Shown here piece by piece: positions 1-7,546 of a stretch of 64,000 bases of DNA. Position 1 is the stretch's first letter; each line of letters begins with the position of its first letter. Source of the stretch: Marinobacterium sedimentorum (GTDB lineage: Bacteria; Pseudomonadota; Gammaproteobacteria; Pseudomonadales; Balneatricaceae); contig NZ_JALDYX010000011.1 of assembly GCF_024267675.1 (NCBI RefSeq), positions 1-64,000 of the forward strand, in the 5' to 3' direction. A program made the translations under genes and the position numbers. The notes below the pieces were generated by a model. That model was not told where the DNA came from. It saw nothing but the letters and a program-made list of their open reading frames with translations, and searched no databases.

Positions 1-83
1 CTGGGCTGGAAATAGTCGGCATCGTCAACTCCACCCGGGTGCTGTCCCGCAGTGGCTCTATTCTGGAAGATGTGAGCGGATGA
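1..83 (+). pseudogene. 3' end of an upstream reading frame carrying a duplicated formyltransferase segment
   Basis: Reading from base 3 gives an open frame that ends at TGA 81-83 and overlaps the next start codon (ATGA, 80-83). Its peptide begins GLEIVGIVNSTRVLSRSGS and is almost identical to residues 28-46 of the gene that follows. Bases 1-55 match 156-210 exactly, and similarity decays after that. The upstream end is cut by the window edge. It is either the tail of a second, truncated copy of the neighbouring gene or a duplicated piece fused to another gene. Confidence 0.6.
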
Positions 84-868
84 AGCGCCGGCTGATCCTG
101 TGCACCCATTCGAGTCTCTATTCGAGTCTGGTACTGGAGGCACTGTTGCAGGCCCCTGGGCTGGAAATAGTCGGCATCGTCAACTCCACCCGGGTGCTGT
201 CCCGCAGTGGTTCTGTGCTGGGCGATGTCCGGCGTCTGCTGCGACGCTCGGGTCTGCGTTATGCACTGCACCTGCTGCTGGCGACCTCGGGTTTCGAGCT
301 GCTGGCACCCAGGCGGCGCCTGCATGCCCGGGCCCGGGCCCTCGATATCCCCCTGCTTGATACAAGGGACATCAATGCCGCCGACGCAGTGAGCTTTATC
401 CGCCGCCTTGAGCCTGATGTCTGTCTATCAGCCTATTTCAATCAGATTGTGGCAGGGCCTCTGCTGGACCTGCCCCGGCTGGGGTGCATCAATATTCACC
501 CATCGGTATTGCCACATAACCGGGGTGTCGATCCGCTGATCCATGCCCGCCTGCGGGGTGAAACAACAATGGGTGTAACGGTACACCGGCTTGATGCCCA
601 GCTGGATACCGGCCCTATACTGGCGCAGCAGAGCAGGGTGCTGAATCCGGATACCAGCCTGATGGCCGGTTACGCCGAGTTGTTTTCCTGTGGCGCGCAG
701 CTGGCCATTGCTGAGCTCGCCCGGCTGGATGACAACCAGAGCGGCGAGCTGCAGCCGGGCGGCGGGAATTACGATGGCTGGCCCCTGGCGCGGGATGTGG
801 CTAGGGTTACCGGCGTGCTGGGCTTGGGTGACTACCTGCGGCTTGTGCGGGCGCCACGGTTGTATTAA
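80..868 (+). CDS. formyltransferase-family protein (Fmt/PurN fold)
   Basis: This 262-residue protein has the formyl_trans_N fold. The signature NIHPSVLPHNRG lies at 138-149 and TVHRLDAQLDTGPIL at about 168-181, giving the family catalytic triad Asn138, His140 and Asp176. These enzymes move a formyl group from 10-formyltetrahydrofolate to an amine. It lacks the C-terminal tRNA-binding domain of Fmt (about 310 residues), so a sugar or small-molecule amine is a likelier substrate, in keeping with the adjacent polysaccharide genes. The start overlaps the stop of the preceding frame (ATGA). The gene converges on the M28 peptidase gene. The substrate is unknown. Confidence 0.75.
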   Translation: MKRRLILCTHSSLYSSLVLEALLQAPGLEIVGIVNSTRVLSRSGSVLGDVRRLLRRSGLRYALHLLLATSGFELLAPRRRLHARARALDIPLLDTRDINAADAVSFIRRLEPDVCLSAYFNQIVAGPLLDLPRLGCINIHPSVLPHNRGVDPLIHARLRGETTMGVTVHRLDAQLDTGPILAQQSRVLNPDTSLMAGYAELFSCGAQLAIAELARLDDNQSGELQPGGGNYDGWPLARDVARVTGVLGLGDYLRLVRAPRLY

Positions 869-906
869 ACCGGTGGCATTTAACGTCTGTAGAGCCGGTT
901 TAATAC
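862..906. repeat. 12-bp perfect inverted repeat across the stop codon
   Basis: GTATTAAACCGG (862-873) is the perfect complement of CCGGTTTAATAC (895-906) across a 21-nt loop. The stop codon of the formyltransferase gene lies in the left arm. No T-run follows, so it is a possible transcript-end hairpin rather than a clear intrinsic terminator. Confidence 0.6.
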
Positions 907-930
907 TGTGGCGCAGGATGCGCCGCCATT

Positions 931-951
931 GGCCAATGGCCAATGGCCAAT
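931..951. repeat. GGCCAAT x3 tandem repeat
   Basis: Three perfect 7-bp units lie in the 196-bp gap between two convergent genes. Nothing else is recognisable in this gap. Confidence 0.7.
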
Positions 952-1064
952 GCGGGCCTTGAAAGTCCAGGGATTTCACAAATTCGCCCGATTTTCAGGG
1001 CGATGATGAAACAGGGCGGGACGACCTATTGCATCGCCAGGTTAATAGCGCCGTCCCTGAGTTT

Positions 1065-2351
1065 CTATCCTACCCTTTTTTCGGCGGCCGCCGCGTGTGC
1101 CGCTTCGATGGCAAAAGCCCCCGCCCGGCGCACCGTTTCCAGGTCTATGTACTCGGCGATATCGTTTGGTCGATGGTAGTTGCGCGGTACCTGATTGGCT
1201 TCCAGTGACACCAGCGAGACCGCTTCATAGCCGCGTCTTGCCGGCACCCGGCCATCCGTGCCAATCATCAGCTCAATCGGCGTAATCGGCCCCTGGGGGC
1301 TGTGTTCAGCCAGTCTTGCTGCGAAGCTGATCGAGGCATCGGAGTAATGTGTCTTTTTGCTGGCGCCTTCGTTGACCGCAAAGTGCAGGTGGGTGCTGCC
1401 AACGCTCTCGAAGTTGATAAACAGGCAGCGCTCCCTGGGCCAGTGCTGATGGCGGTTCATGAAGGCCTGCATGCCACGGCTGCCAATTTCTTCGGCTCCG
1501 GTGGCGACCACCCAGAGTTCGGTATCGTCCGGAAGTTCGCGGTTAAGCGTTTCGGCGGCCTGCAGCATGGCCGCCACGGCTGAGGCGTTGTCGTTGGCAC
1601 CGGGCGTGGTCTTGGCCAGTGCCCACTGCAGCCCCAGCGCGCAGACTACCAGCAGTACCAAGCCGATGAGCCAGCGCGCGAGCAATAGCGGCGTTGATGC
1701 CGGAAACAGCAGCGATAATCCAAGCATCAGACAGGCCACAATCGCCAGGCGGATAGGAATGCTGTTGGGGCCTTTGGGCGGTTTGCCCCGGTTCTTCGCG
1801 GTGGCACGCGTCGCGAAGGTGTTCGCCATCCAGGGATGGAAGATTAGTCCGGCCTGGTTGGTATCTATATGGGCCGACAGAATGATGCGAAAAGGTTCCT
1901 CGACGCTGGCGGCCCGGTGGCCGACGGCATTGAGCGAGGTGATGGCGGGCAGGAGCGCTCCTATATTGAACCAGCGTGGTCCGCGTATGGACCAGGCGGC
2001 GAGCAATACCAGGCCGGTGCCTATCCAGCCGCCAAGCAGGCAGCCGATGCCGGCGATCAGGGTATGCAGGGCCAGCAGGTAACCGGAGCGCCCCGAGCGT
2101 TTGGGTGGTTGGAAGGTTTCGAGGTTGACCTCGGGCAGTCCCTGTTCCCGCATCCAGCCGGCCACCAGTTCAGCACTTTGTCGCTCGCCTGCGGAGCCGG
2201 CGTAGCGTTGCGGTACCTGCTCGAGCCCCTTGATCCAGTCGAACAGGCGTTGCTGCTGCGGGCTGCGCGGTTTGTCAGTCAATCCAGAATTCATCAGCAC
2301 GGCTCCTTGGTGCAACGGGCTGCGCGGCTTGTCAGTCAATCCGGAATTCAT
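1065..2351 (-). CDS. membrane-bound M28-family zinc aminopeptidase
   Basis: The protein has about 428 residues from this start. It shows the M28 metal-site motifs in order: SAHIDTN (first His and Asp), GANDNASAV (bridging Asp), GAEEIGSRG (catalytic Glu and ligand Glu) and a C-terminal YHRPND (last His). Two hydrophobic hairpins interrupt the peptidase domain, one after about residue 60 and one near 170-215, so the enzyme is membrane-anchored. Members cleave N-terminal residues from peptides. The start is ambiguous: a 57-bp tandem duplication gives two in-frame AAGGAG-ATG sites, at 2351 and 2294, and an ATG at 2372 overlaps the upstream stop. It is the last gene of a minus-strand run with the sulfatase-fold gene. 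Confidence 0.82.
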   Translation of the reverse strand: MNSGLTDKPRSPLHQGAVLMNSGLTDKPRSPQQQRLFDWIKGLEQVPQRYAGSAGERQSAELVAGWMREQGLPEVNLETFQPPKRSGRSGYLLALHTLIAGIGCLLGGWIGTGLVLLAAWSIRGPRWFNIGALLPAITSLNAVGHRAASVEEPFRIILSAHIDTNQAGLIFHPWMANTFATRATAKNRGKPPKGPNSIPIRLAIVACLMLGLSLLFPASTPLLLARWLIGLVLLVVCALGLQWALAKTTPGANDNASAVAAMLQAAETLNRELPDDTELWVVATGAEEIGSRGMQAFMNRHQHWPRERCLFINFESVGSTHLHFAVNEGASKKTHYSDASISFAARLAEHSPQGPITPIELMIGTDGRVPARRGYEAVSLVSLEANQVPRNYHRPNDIAEYIDLETVRRAGAFAIEAAHAAAAEKRVG

Positions 2352-2370
2352 CGGCACGGCTCCTTGGTGC
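2241..2370. repeat. 57-bp direct tandem repeat containing a duplicated Shine-Dalgarno and start codon
   Basis: Two copies about 57 bp apart, differing at only a few positions, each read on the minus strand CCAAGGAG, then eight bases, then ATGAATTC and codons for a NSGLTDKPRSP peptide. The repeat length is a multiple of three, so both starts are in frame with the M28 peptidase and the upstream start adds a 19-residue duplicate leader. Confidence 0.9.
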
Positions 2371-2371
2371 A

Positions 2372-3856
2372 TTATTGGGTGGCGTCAAGCAGGCGGCCCG
2401 CCAGTGTTTCGACCGTTGACTCGATCGGCTGGCACGGGTTTTGGTTGGCACTGTTTGCCGACCAGATGAGGTAGTCGGTGCAGGGGTCTTCATAGTTGCG
2501 TGTCTGATAGATATCGGGCATGCCGGGCACATGGTCACCGTACCAGGCCAGTACTGCGGCTGGATCTTCGTCTGTAAGGTAGCCGGTGAGCCGGTTCAGC
2601 ATCTGATCGGCATTGTTGAGATGGCGCAGGTAAATGGCGAGATTGTTGTCCGCTGCTGTTGTGGGCTGGCTGAAAAAAGCATTGCGCTCATCTGCGGTAA
2701 TGGCTTCCAGGTGCAGTGGACCGTGGTTTTCCATGGTGATGGCAAAGATAAACAGCGGTTGGGTCGAGCCGGAAAGCTCGCTGATAATGCGCTCGCAGAC
2801 AGCGGCATCCGAGGTGTAGGGGCCGGTGCGGTCGGTGGCAGAAAAGCTGCGAATATCAATAAACTCATCGAACCCCAGCTCCGGGTAAATACGATGGCGT
2901 GCGAAAAATTCCACCGGGTAGGGATGAATGCAGATGCAGCGATATCCCTGCTGCTTAAGGCTTGCCGCCAGTGATCCCGCTCCGGAACTTTCCACTTTTC
3001 CCTGAAAATAACGCAGCGGGTCAAACCGACCGAACCCCAGTGCGGAGTTGGCCTGGCCGGTGAGAAAGGCGAACTCGCTACGCATGGTGTAGGCGCCCCA
3101 TGCCGGCACCTGCAGACGGCCGAATGCCTGTGCCTGGGTGCACAGGCGGTCAAAGTGCTGCAGTAGATCGCGGCGGATACTGGGGTCCAGGCGCCTTGCA
3201 TCGAAAAAGGATTCGCTCTGGATAGCGATCAGGTTGGGTCGCGATGGCAGTAACGCAAAGGATCTTGGCTCAAGTAGCGGGGTCTGGCTGGCCTGGCTGG
3301 CGTAGATTGCCAGGGTCGGCAGCAGGCCATACTGCGCCGTATCACGGTTGGCGTCCAGGGTCACAGGCCGGCGGGCCGCGAGCTTGATCATCAGTGCAAT
3401 CAGCAGCGCGGCAATCAGTACAGCGGCAAGGCTGTCGAGCCAGGCTGAGCGGGCAAACAGGGCGCTGGGTGCCTCATAGAGGGTGGCCAGCGTGATACTG
3501 CCAAGAATGGCCACTGTCCCGCCAATGGCGGGTCCTGCGCCAAGAAAAGGCAGGTACAGGCGAGGAAAGCGAATGGCCTGCGAATAGAGCGCAAAGTCTG
3601 CGAATACCAGGGCTTCGCGCAAGAAACGGACCTTGGCATTGTTGACGATGATCACGATCAGCTGAATACAGACTGCGCTCAGCAGGGAAAAATAGAAGCG
3701 TCGTGTCAGGCCATAGGCCGTGAGAAACAGGCTAAGCATGATCAGCAGATGCAGGGTCATTGCGCCAGGGCCCGGGCTGGCAGGCTTGCGCAATCGCTCA
3801 AGATTGACTGAGCAGAGCGCTGTGATCATCAGAAAAAAAAGCTGGGTAAACGTCAT
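2372..3856 (-). CDS. LTA-synthase-like sulfatase-fold membrane phosphotransferase
   Basis: This is a 494-residue protein with four to five N-terminal membrane helices (about 1-150) and a C-terminal alkaline-phosphatase/sulfatase-fold domain. Visible motifs are IAIQSESFFD (metal-binding Glu), PAWGAYTMRSEF with the probable catalytic Thr near residue 257, TMENHGP and WYGDHVPGM (metal-binding Asp and His). LtaS/MdoB-type enzymes transfer phosphoglycerol or phosphoethanolamine to envelope glycans outside the membrane. Position in a run with a KpsS-like gene suggests decoration of a surface polysaccharide, which is inferred. The stop touches an ATG of the downstream peptidase frame (TAATG). Confidence 0.8.
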   Translation of the reverse strand: MTFTQLFFLMITALCSVNLERLRKPASPGPGAMTLHLLIMLSLFLTAYGLTRRFYFSLLSAVCIQLIVIIVNNAKVRFLREALVFADFALYSQAIRFPRLYLPFLGAGPAIGGTVAILGSITLATLYEAPSALFARSAWLDSLAAVLIAALLIALMIKLAARRPVTLDANRDTAQYGLLPTLAIYASQASQTPLLEPRSFALLPSRPNLIAIQSESFFDARRLDPSIRRDLLQHFDRLCTQAQAFGRLQVPAWGAYTMRSEFAFLTGQANSALGFGRFDPLRYFQGKVESSGAGSLAASLKQQGYRCICIHPYPVEFFARHRIYPELGFDEFIDIRSFSATDRTGPYTSDAAVCERIISELSGSTQPLFIFAITMENHGPLHLEAITADERNAFFSQPTTAADNNLAIYLRHLNNADQMLNRLTGYLTDEDPAAVLAWYGDHVPGMPDIYQTRNYEDPCTDYLIWSANSANQNPCQPIESTVETLAGRLLDATQ

Positions 3857-3879
3857 GATCAGTGCGGGCTCTTGGCTTG

Positions 3880-4662
3880 TCAGCGGCTGCGGCCATAGCT
3901 GATCTGTTGCAAAATAAGGTCCGCCAGGACGGCCGGGAGCATGGCCAGCAGCCAGGTGCCAAGATTGAGCGGAAACGGGAAGGCTATCCTGGGTCTGTTA
4001 CGGGCCAGGCCTTTGCGGATGATCATGGCGGCCTGGTCGGCGCAGATCATAAAGGGTTTGCGACCGGGAAACGCCCGGCTCATGTCGGAGTCGACGAATC
4101 CGGGGCAGATAACCGATACGCCGACACCATCCGCCGCCACCAGGGCGCGCAGTGCTTCGCCATAGGCCTTGACCGCCGCCTTGCTGGCACAATAGGCCGG
4201 TGTGATGGCCATGCCGCGATAGGCTGCCAGTGAGCTGACCAGGGCAATCTGGCCCTGGCCGCGGCGGCGCATCGGGGCAATCAGGGGGATTACCGTGGCC
4301 AGGGCGCTGTCGACATTGACCGACAGCAGGGCTTTGGTATCGGCCCAGCTCTCTTCTTCGCCGTTAGGGCCTACATTCAGCGTCTTGCCGGCATTGGCGA
4401 TAACCAGGTCGATGGGCTGCTTGGCATCCTGATCCAGTATCCAGCTCTGCAAGGCATCGATATCGGTTACATCAAGGCTGCTGAATTCGACCCTGGCGCC
4501 TTTTTCCGTGCAGGCATGGGCGACCTGCTCGAGCTTCGCAGGGTTGCGTGCGCAAAGGCTCAGCCGCACGCCGTCACAGGCATAGGCGCGGGCCAGCGCC
4601 GCGCCTATGCCGCCACTGGCGCCGGTAATCAGCACATGCCCGGGATGGGTTAGCCTTCCCAC
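3880..4662 (-). CDS. short-chain dehydrogenase/reductase
   Basis: This 260-residue Rossmann protein belongs to the classical SDR family. TGASGGIGAALA near residues 14-25 is the TGxxxGxG nucleotide-binding motif, followed by VIANAG (NAG motif), VSSLAAYRG (catalytic Ser) and YCASKAAV near 156-163 (Tyr and Lys). It should oxidise or reduce a hydroxyl or carbonyl group using NAD(P). Its coding region overlaps the start-side neighbour by 13 bp, so it is translationally coupled to the capsule gene. The substrate cannot be read from sequence; a sugar or lipid intermediate of the neighbouring pathway is plausible. Confidence 0.85.
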   Translation of the reverse strand: MGRLTHPGHVLITGASGGIGAALARAYACDGVRLSLCARNPAKLEQVAHACTEKGARVEFSSLDVTDIDALQSWILDQDAKQPIDLVIANAGKTLNVGPNGEEESWADTKALLSVNVDSALATVIPLIAPMRRRGQGQIALVSSLAAYRGMAITPAYCASKAAVKAYGEALRALVAADGVGVSVICPGFVDSDMSRAFPGRKPFMICADQAAMIIRKGLARNRPRIAFPFPLNLGTWLLAMLPAVLADLILQQISYGRSR

Positions 4663-5906
4663 GAAGGCACGCCAGTGTAGTTCGGTTCGGCTTTGGACAG
4701 CGGATTCTGATGAGTCAGACGCCGTACCGAGCCTGCAATTGCCAACTCGATACCACGGGTATTGTAATAGCCGCCGTTGAGCTGAGTGCGGTGAATCACG
4801 GTATTGCGAAACGCATGAAACAGCGCCCTGTCAGGCTTTTTCTGCTGTTTCCAGAATGCGTCCAGCGAGTCCTGGAAGCACAACCCCGGCAGGTTGTAGA
4901 TCGACTGTCCCAGCGCAATTGTCGGCCTGCCATGGTAGAGCGCCGAGAGGCCGACGGTACTGTTGATGGTAATCACGCCGCGGCAGTGGTGCAGTAGCGT
5001 TGGCAGGTGGCCGCCATCAATGAAGACGACTCGATTGCCCAGATCAAGCTGTGTTGCAAGCGTGCGAATGTGGGCCCGATAGTTGATCAGGCCGGTATCA
5101 AGCGGGTGGTTCTTGATCAGCAAAACAGCATCAGCTGCGGCCTGACTGGCAAAAGATTGCATAACCTCGCTAATGGCCTGGCTGATACCGTCGAAGCGAG
5201 AATGCACCTTGATCTGATAATCGGCATCCAGCTGCAGGGGAAACAGATAAAATGGGCGGCGGTGCGCCTGTATCTGCGCAAAGCTGTGTTGCGCTTTGCG
5301 TTCACGCCAGGGCAGTTGTGGAAAGCGTCGCGCCCAGCCCAGGTATTCGATATGACTGGCATGGGGGCGATGGGTCCGGTAATGCGGGAATCGCAGTGCA
5401 TTGGTGATATTGGCCAGATGATAAGCCATATCCTGTCCTGCACGCGCTTTCAGAGAGCCGCCAACGGTGTCGCCATCGGCATAAACGGGAATTTCTTTTG
5501 CCTGCTTCAGATACCAGGCAGGATCCCGGGGCAAACCGGAGAACGCATTGGTACCGCCCGCCTCAAGGGTAATCCAGTTCGGCCGGAAATAGCCCTCTTC
5601 ATAGACAAAAAACGGTATTGAACGCTGTTTTAAGCGGACAATAGCCTGCATATGCAGTGGTCGGCAGTCGCCAAACAGCAGAACGCGGTCTATGCCATGC
5701 AGCTCCAGCAAGCCGCTGAGAAAGCCGTCCCATTCGTCAAACGGGCGGTTAAACGCAACAGAAGTCGCCTGGGTTCGAAACAGGGCGTCACCCGCGCAGA
5801 AATTGACTTTGCATACCCGATGGCCCTGCTCAAGCAGGGTATCGGCCAGGCGGGCAAAGAAGGGCGTTGCCGGTCCCTGGAGCAATAGAAATGAAAGCCT
5901 TTTCAT
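4650..5906 (-). CDS. KpsS/KpsC-type capsular polysaccharide protein (Capsule_synth family)
   Basis: The 418-residue protein begins KRLSFLLLQGPATPFFARLA, the glycosyltransferase-like start of KpsS-type proteins. It continues with FVYEEGYFRPNWITLE and, near the C-terminal third, LHHCRGVITINSTVGLSAL, both typical of the Capsule_synth family. In group 2 capsules these proteins add the Kdo linker to lysophosphatidylglycerol for ABC-dependent export. No kpsM, kpsT, kpsD or kpsE is visible in the window, so the target may be another glycan. It is the first gene of the minus-strand run KpsS-SDR-sulfatase-M28. Confidence 0.82.
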   Translation of the reverse strand: MKRLSFLLLQGPATPFFARLADTLLEQGHRVCKVNFCAGDALFRTQATSVAFNRPFDEWDGFLSGLLELHGIDRVLLFGDCRPLHMQAIVRLKQRSIPFFVYEEGYFRPNWITLEAGGTNAFSGLPRDPAWYLKQAKEIPVYADGDTVGGSLKARAGQDMAYHLANITNALRFPHYRTHRPHASHIEYLGWARRFPQLPWRERKAQHSFAQIQAHRRPFYLFPLQLDADYQIKVHSRFDGISQAISEVMQSFASQAAADAVLLIKNHPLDTGLINYRAHIRTLATQLDLGNRVVFIDGGHLPTLLHHCRGVITINSTVGLSALYHGRPTIALGQSIYNLPGLCFQDSLDAFWKQQKKPDRALFHAFRNTVIHRTQLNGGYYNTRGIELAIAGSVRRLTHQNPLSKAEPNYTGVPSWEG

Positions 5907-5995
5907 AGCGGGTAATAGTTGCCCGAAGCGCAGAAAATGAATCGGCGATCATAGCAGAAAATCGGTGCGATGGGACCGCTGCCTGAGACAGGATT

Positions 5996-6721
5996 TCAGT
6001 TAAGCAGACGATCCTTGGCTTCGTTGATGCGGGCAGCCAGGTAATTGCTGCCGCCCCGGTCGGGGTGCAGCTTTTGAATCAGGCGGCGGTGGGCGCTGAC
6101 AATGTCGCTTTCACTGGCGCCGGGTTCGAGACCTAGAATATCGTAGGCTTCATTTTCACTCAGCGGCCCCGCCTGATTGGTGTGGCTGTCTTTGCCGGCG
6201 CCGGGATCATCTTCGCGCCAGCTGTCACCAAAGCGCTTGTCGAGATAGGCTTCCAGCAGCTGGGTCGATTCCTGATCATGATCGCGGCAGTACTGCAGCA
6301 GTTCAATAAACTGGTCTTCACTCAGCCCGTCCAGCGTCTGGCCGGTTAGTGGTCCCTGCAGTACGGTGCCATGCATGGCGCCAGTATCGTGATCAAGGCT
6401 CATTTCCAGAATGGCGCTCTGCACGCGCGAGCGGTTGTTGCTGTTGCCAGGCGGCTGTTGGCGGCGCTTGTAGAGCTGATGCAGGAAGGGCAGGTAACGC
6501 AATAGCGGGATAAGCCTGCGGCTGAAGGGCAGCATTACCGCGACCAGGGCTGCGAGCCAGTGCAGGCGCCCGGTGACGCTCAAGTAAAGCAGGAACAGGG
6601 CGCACAGGATGATGACAAGCTGCCACTTGGCACGCTCGCGCAACTGCGGCGGCCGTGACTGTATCCACATCATGCCCGCCAGGGCAACCGCACTCAGAAT
6701 GATCAGGCCAAAAGGATTCAA
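5996..6721 (-). CDS. membrane-anchored J-domain co-chaperone
   Basis: The protein has 241 residues. Two or three hydrophobic segments lie in the first 75 residues, followed by a basic stretch (YKRRQQ), a linker and a C-terminal J domain starting at AYDILGLEPGASESDI. The HPD triad that stimulates DnaK is present at 219-221. The order membrane segment then C-terminal J domain resembles DjlA-type regulators, but no TerB domain is obvious. It lies 29 bp after the VWA gene on the same strand and is probably co-transcribed with it. Confidence 0.85.
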   Translation of the reverse strand: MNPFGLIILSAVALAGMMWIQSRPPQLRERAKWQLVIILCALFLLYLSVTGRLHWLAALVAVMLPFSRRLIPLLRYLPFLHQLYKRRQQPPGNSNNRSRVQSAILEMSLDHDTGAMHGTVLQGPLTGQTLDGLSEDQFIELLQYCRDHDQESTQLLEAYLDKRFGDSWREDDPGAGKDSHTNQAGPLSENEAYDILGLEPGASESDIVSAHRRLIQKLHPDRGGSNYLAARINEAKDRLLN

Positions 6722-6750
6722 CGCTTACCTCGTTCGTGTCTGGTTTGATT

Positions 6751-7449
6751 TCAGTTTCGCAGCTGCTGAGTGAGGCGCAGCAGTGCCGCACTCTTGCCCT
6801 GGCTGAAGTGTTCCAGCGCCTTGTGGCCGCCGGATGCATAGACCGCGACGGCTCCCAGCAGTTCGCGCATCAACTGTGGACTGTGCTGATCGAACTGGCA
6901 ATAAGCGCCGCCTGAGAGCTGACTGATCTGCTTGAAGGCCCGTGCTGCAGTGCTTTCCTGGCCTTCATGGAAGATGAATACGGGCACCTGCAACAGGCCC
7001 AGTTCACCGGCCAGCGCACAGAGGTTATCTACGGGTTCTTCCACGCAGTCACCGATAAAGATGACCGCCTGGACTTTTTTAAGCCGGGTTTCCTGGCGCA
7101 CATGGGTCAGCAGACGGGCAATCTGGGTGTGGCCGCCGAGGCAGCGCACGGCGTTCATCTGTTGCATCAGACGGTCGGTATTGCACAGCCAGTCGGTGGC
7201 GTGGAACTCGCGGTAACCGCGGTAGTAGCACAGCTGGACGGAGAGCCCGCCGAGGTTGCGGGTCTGCTCGAACATTTCGCTCTGCAGCTGGCAGGCGTGA
7301 TCCCAGGTGGGTTCCCGGCTGGCAGTGGCATCCAGCGCGAATACCAGCCGACCGCCGCCGCTGGCGGGTGTTTTCGCCAGCTGATGCAGGAACTGGTCAA
7401 TTTCCCGATGGCTGGAGCGTTGGCTGAGGGATTTATGATCGTCGCCCAT
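6751..7449 (-). CDS. VWA-domain protein with intact MIDAS
   Basis: This 232-residue protein is essentially one von Willebrand A domain. LVFALDATAS supplies the DxTxS metal-ion-dependent adhesion site (Asp40, Thr42, Ser44), GGHTQIARLL the conserved Thr, and IFIGDCVEE the Asp. There is no signal peptide, so it acts in the cytoplasm, probably as a protein-interaction or metal-dependent scaffold. Its partner in the operon is the J-domain membrane protein 29 bp downstream. Its specific role is unknown. Confidence 0.75.
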   Translation of the reverse strand: MGDDHKSLSQRSSHREIDQFLHQLAKTPASGGGRLVFALDATASREPTWDHACQLQSEMFEQTRNLGGLSVQLCYYRGYREFHATDWLCNTDRLMQQMNAVRCLGGHTQIARLLTHVRQETRLKKVQAVIFIGDCVEEPVDNLCALAGELGLLQVPVFIFHEGQESTAARAFKQISQLSGGAYCQFDQHSPQLMRELLGAVAVYASGGHKALEHFSQGKSAALLRLTQQLRN

Positions 7450-7546
7450 GGTGCACTCCTTTTCCGCTCAGTATAGGAGAATACAGTGTTGGAGTGCGCG
7501 GGGCGGAAAAAGTTGACGCCGTGCTTGCGGTGCCTGGACGGAATAT

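Noticed and set aside
943..1179. Plus-strand frame downstream of the formyltransferase gene
   Set aside because: It overlaps the M28 peptidase gene, has no ribosome site and is low in similarity to anything.
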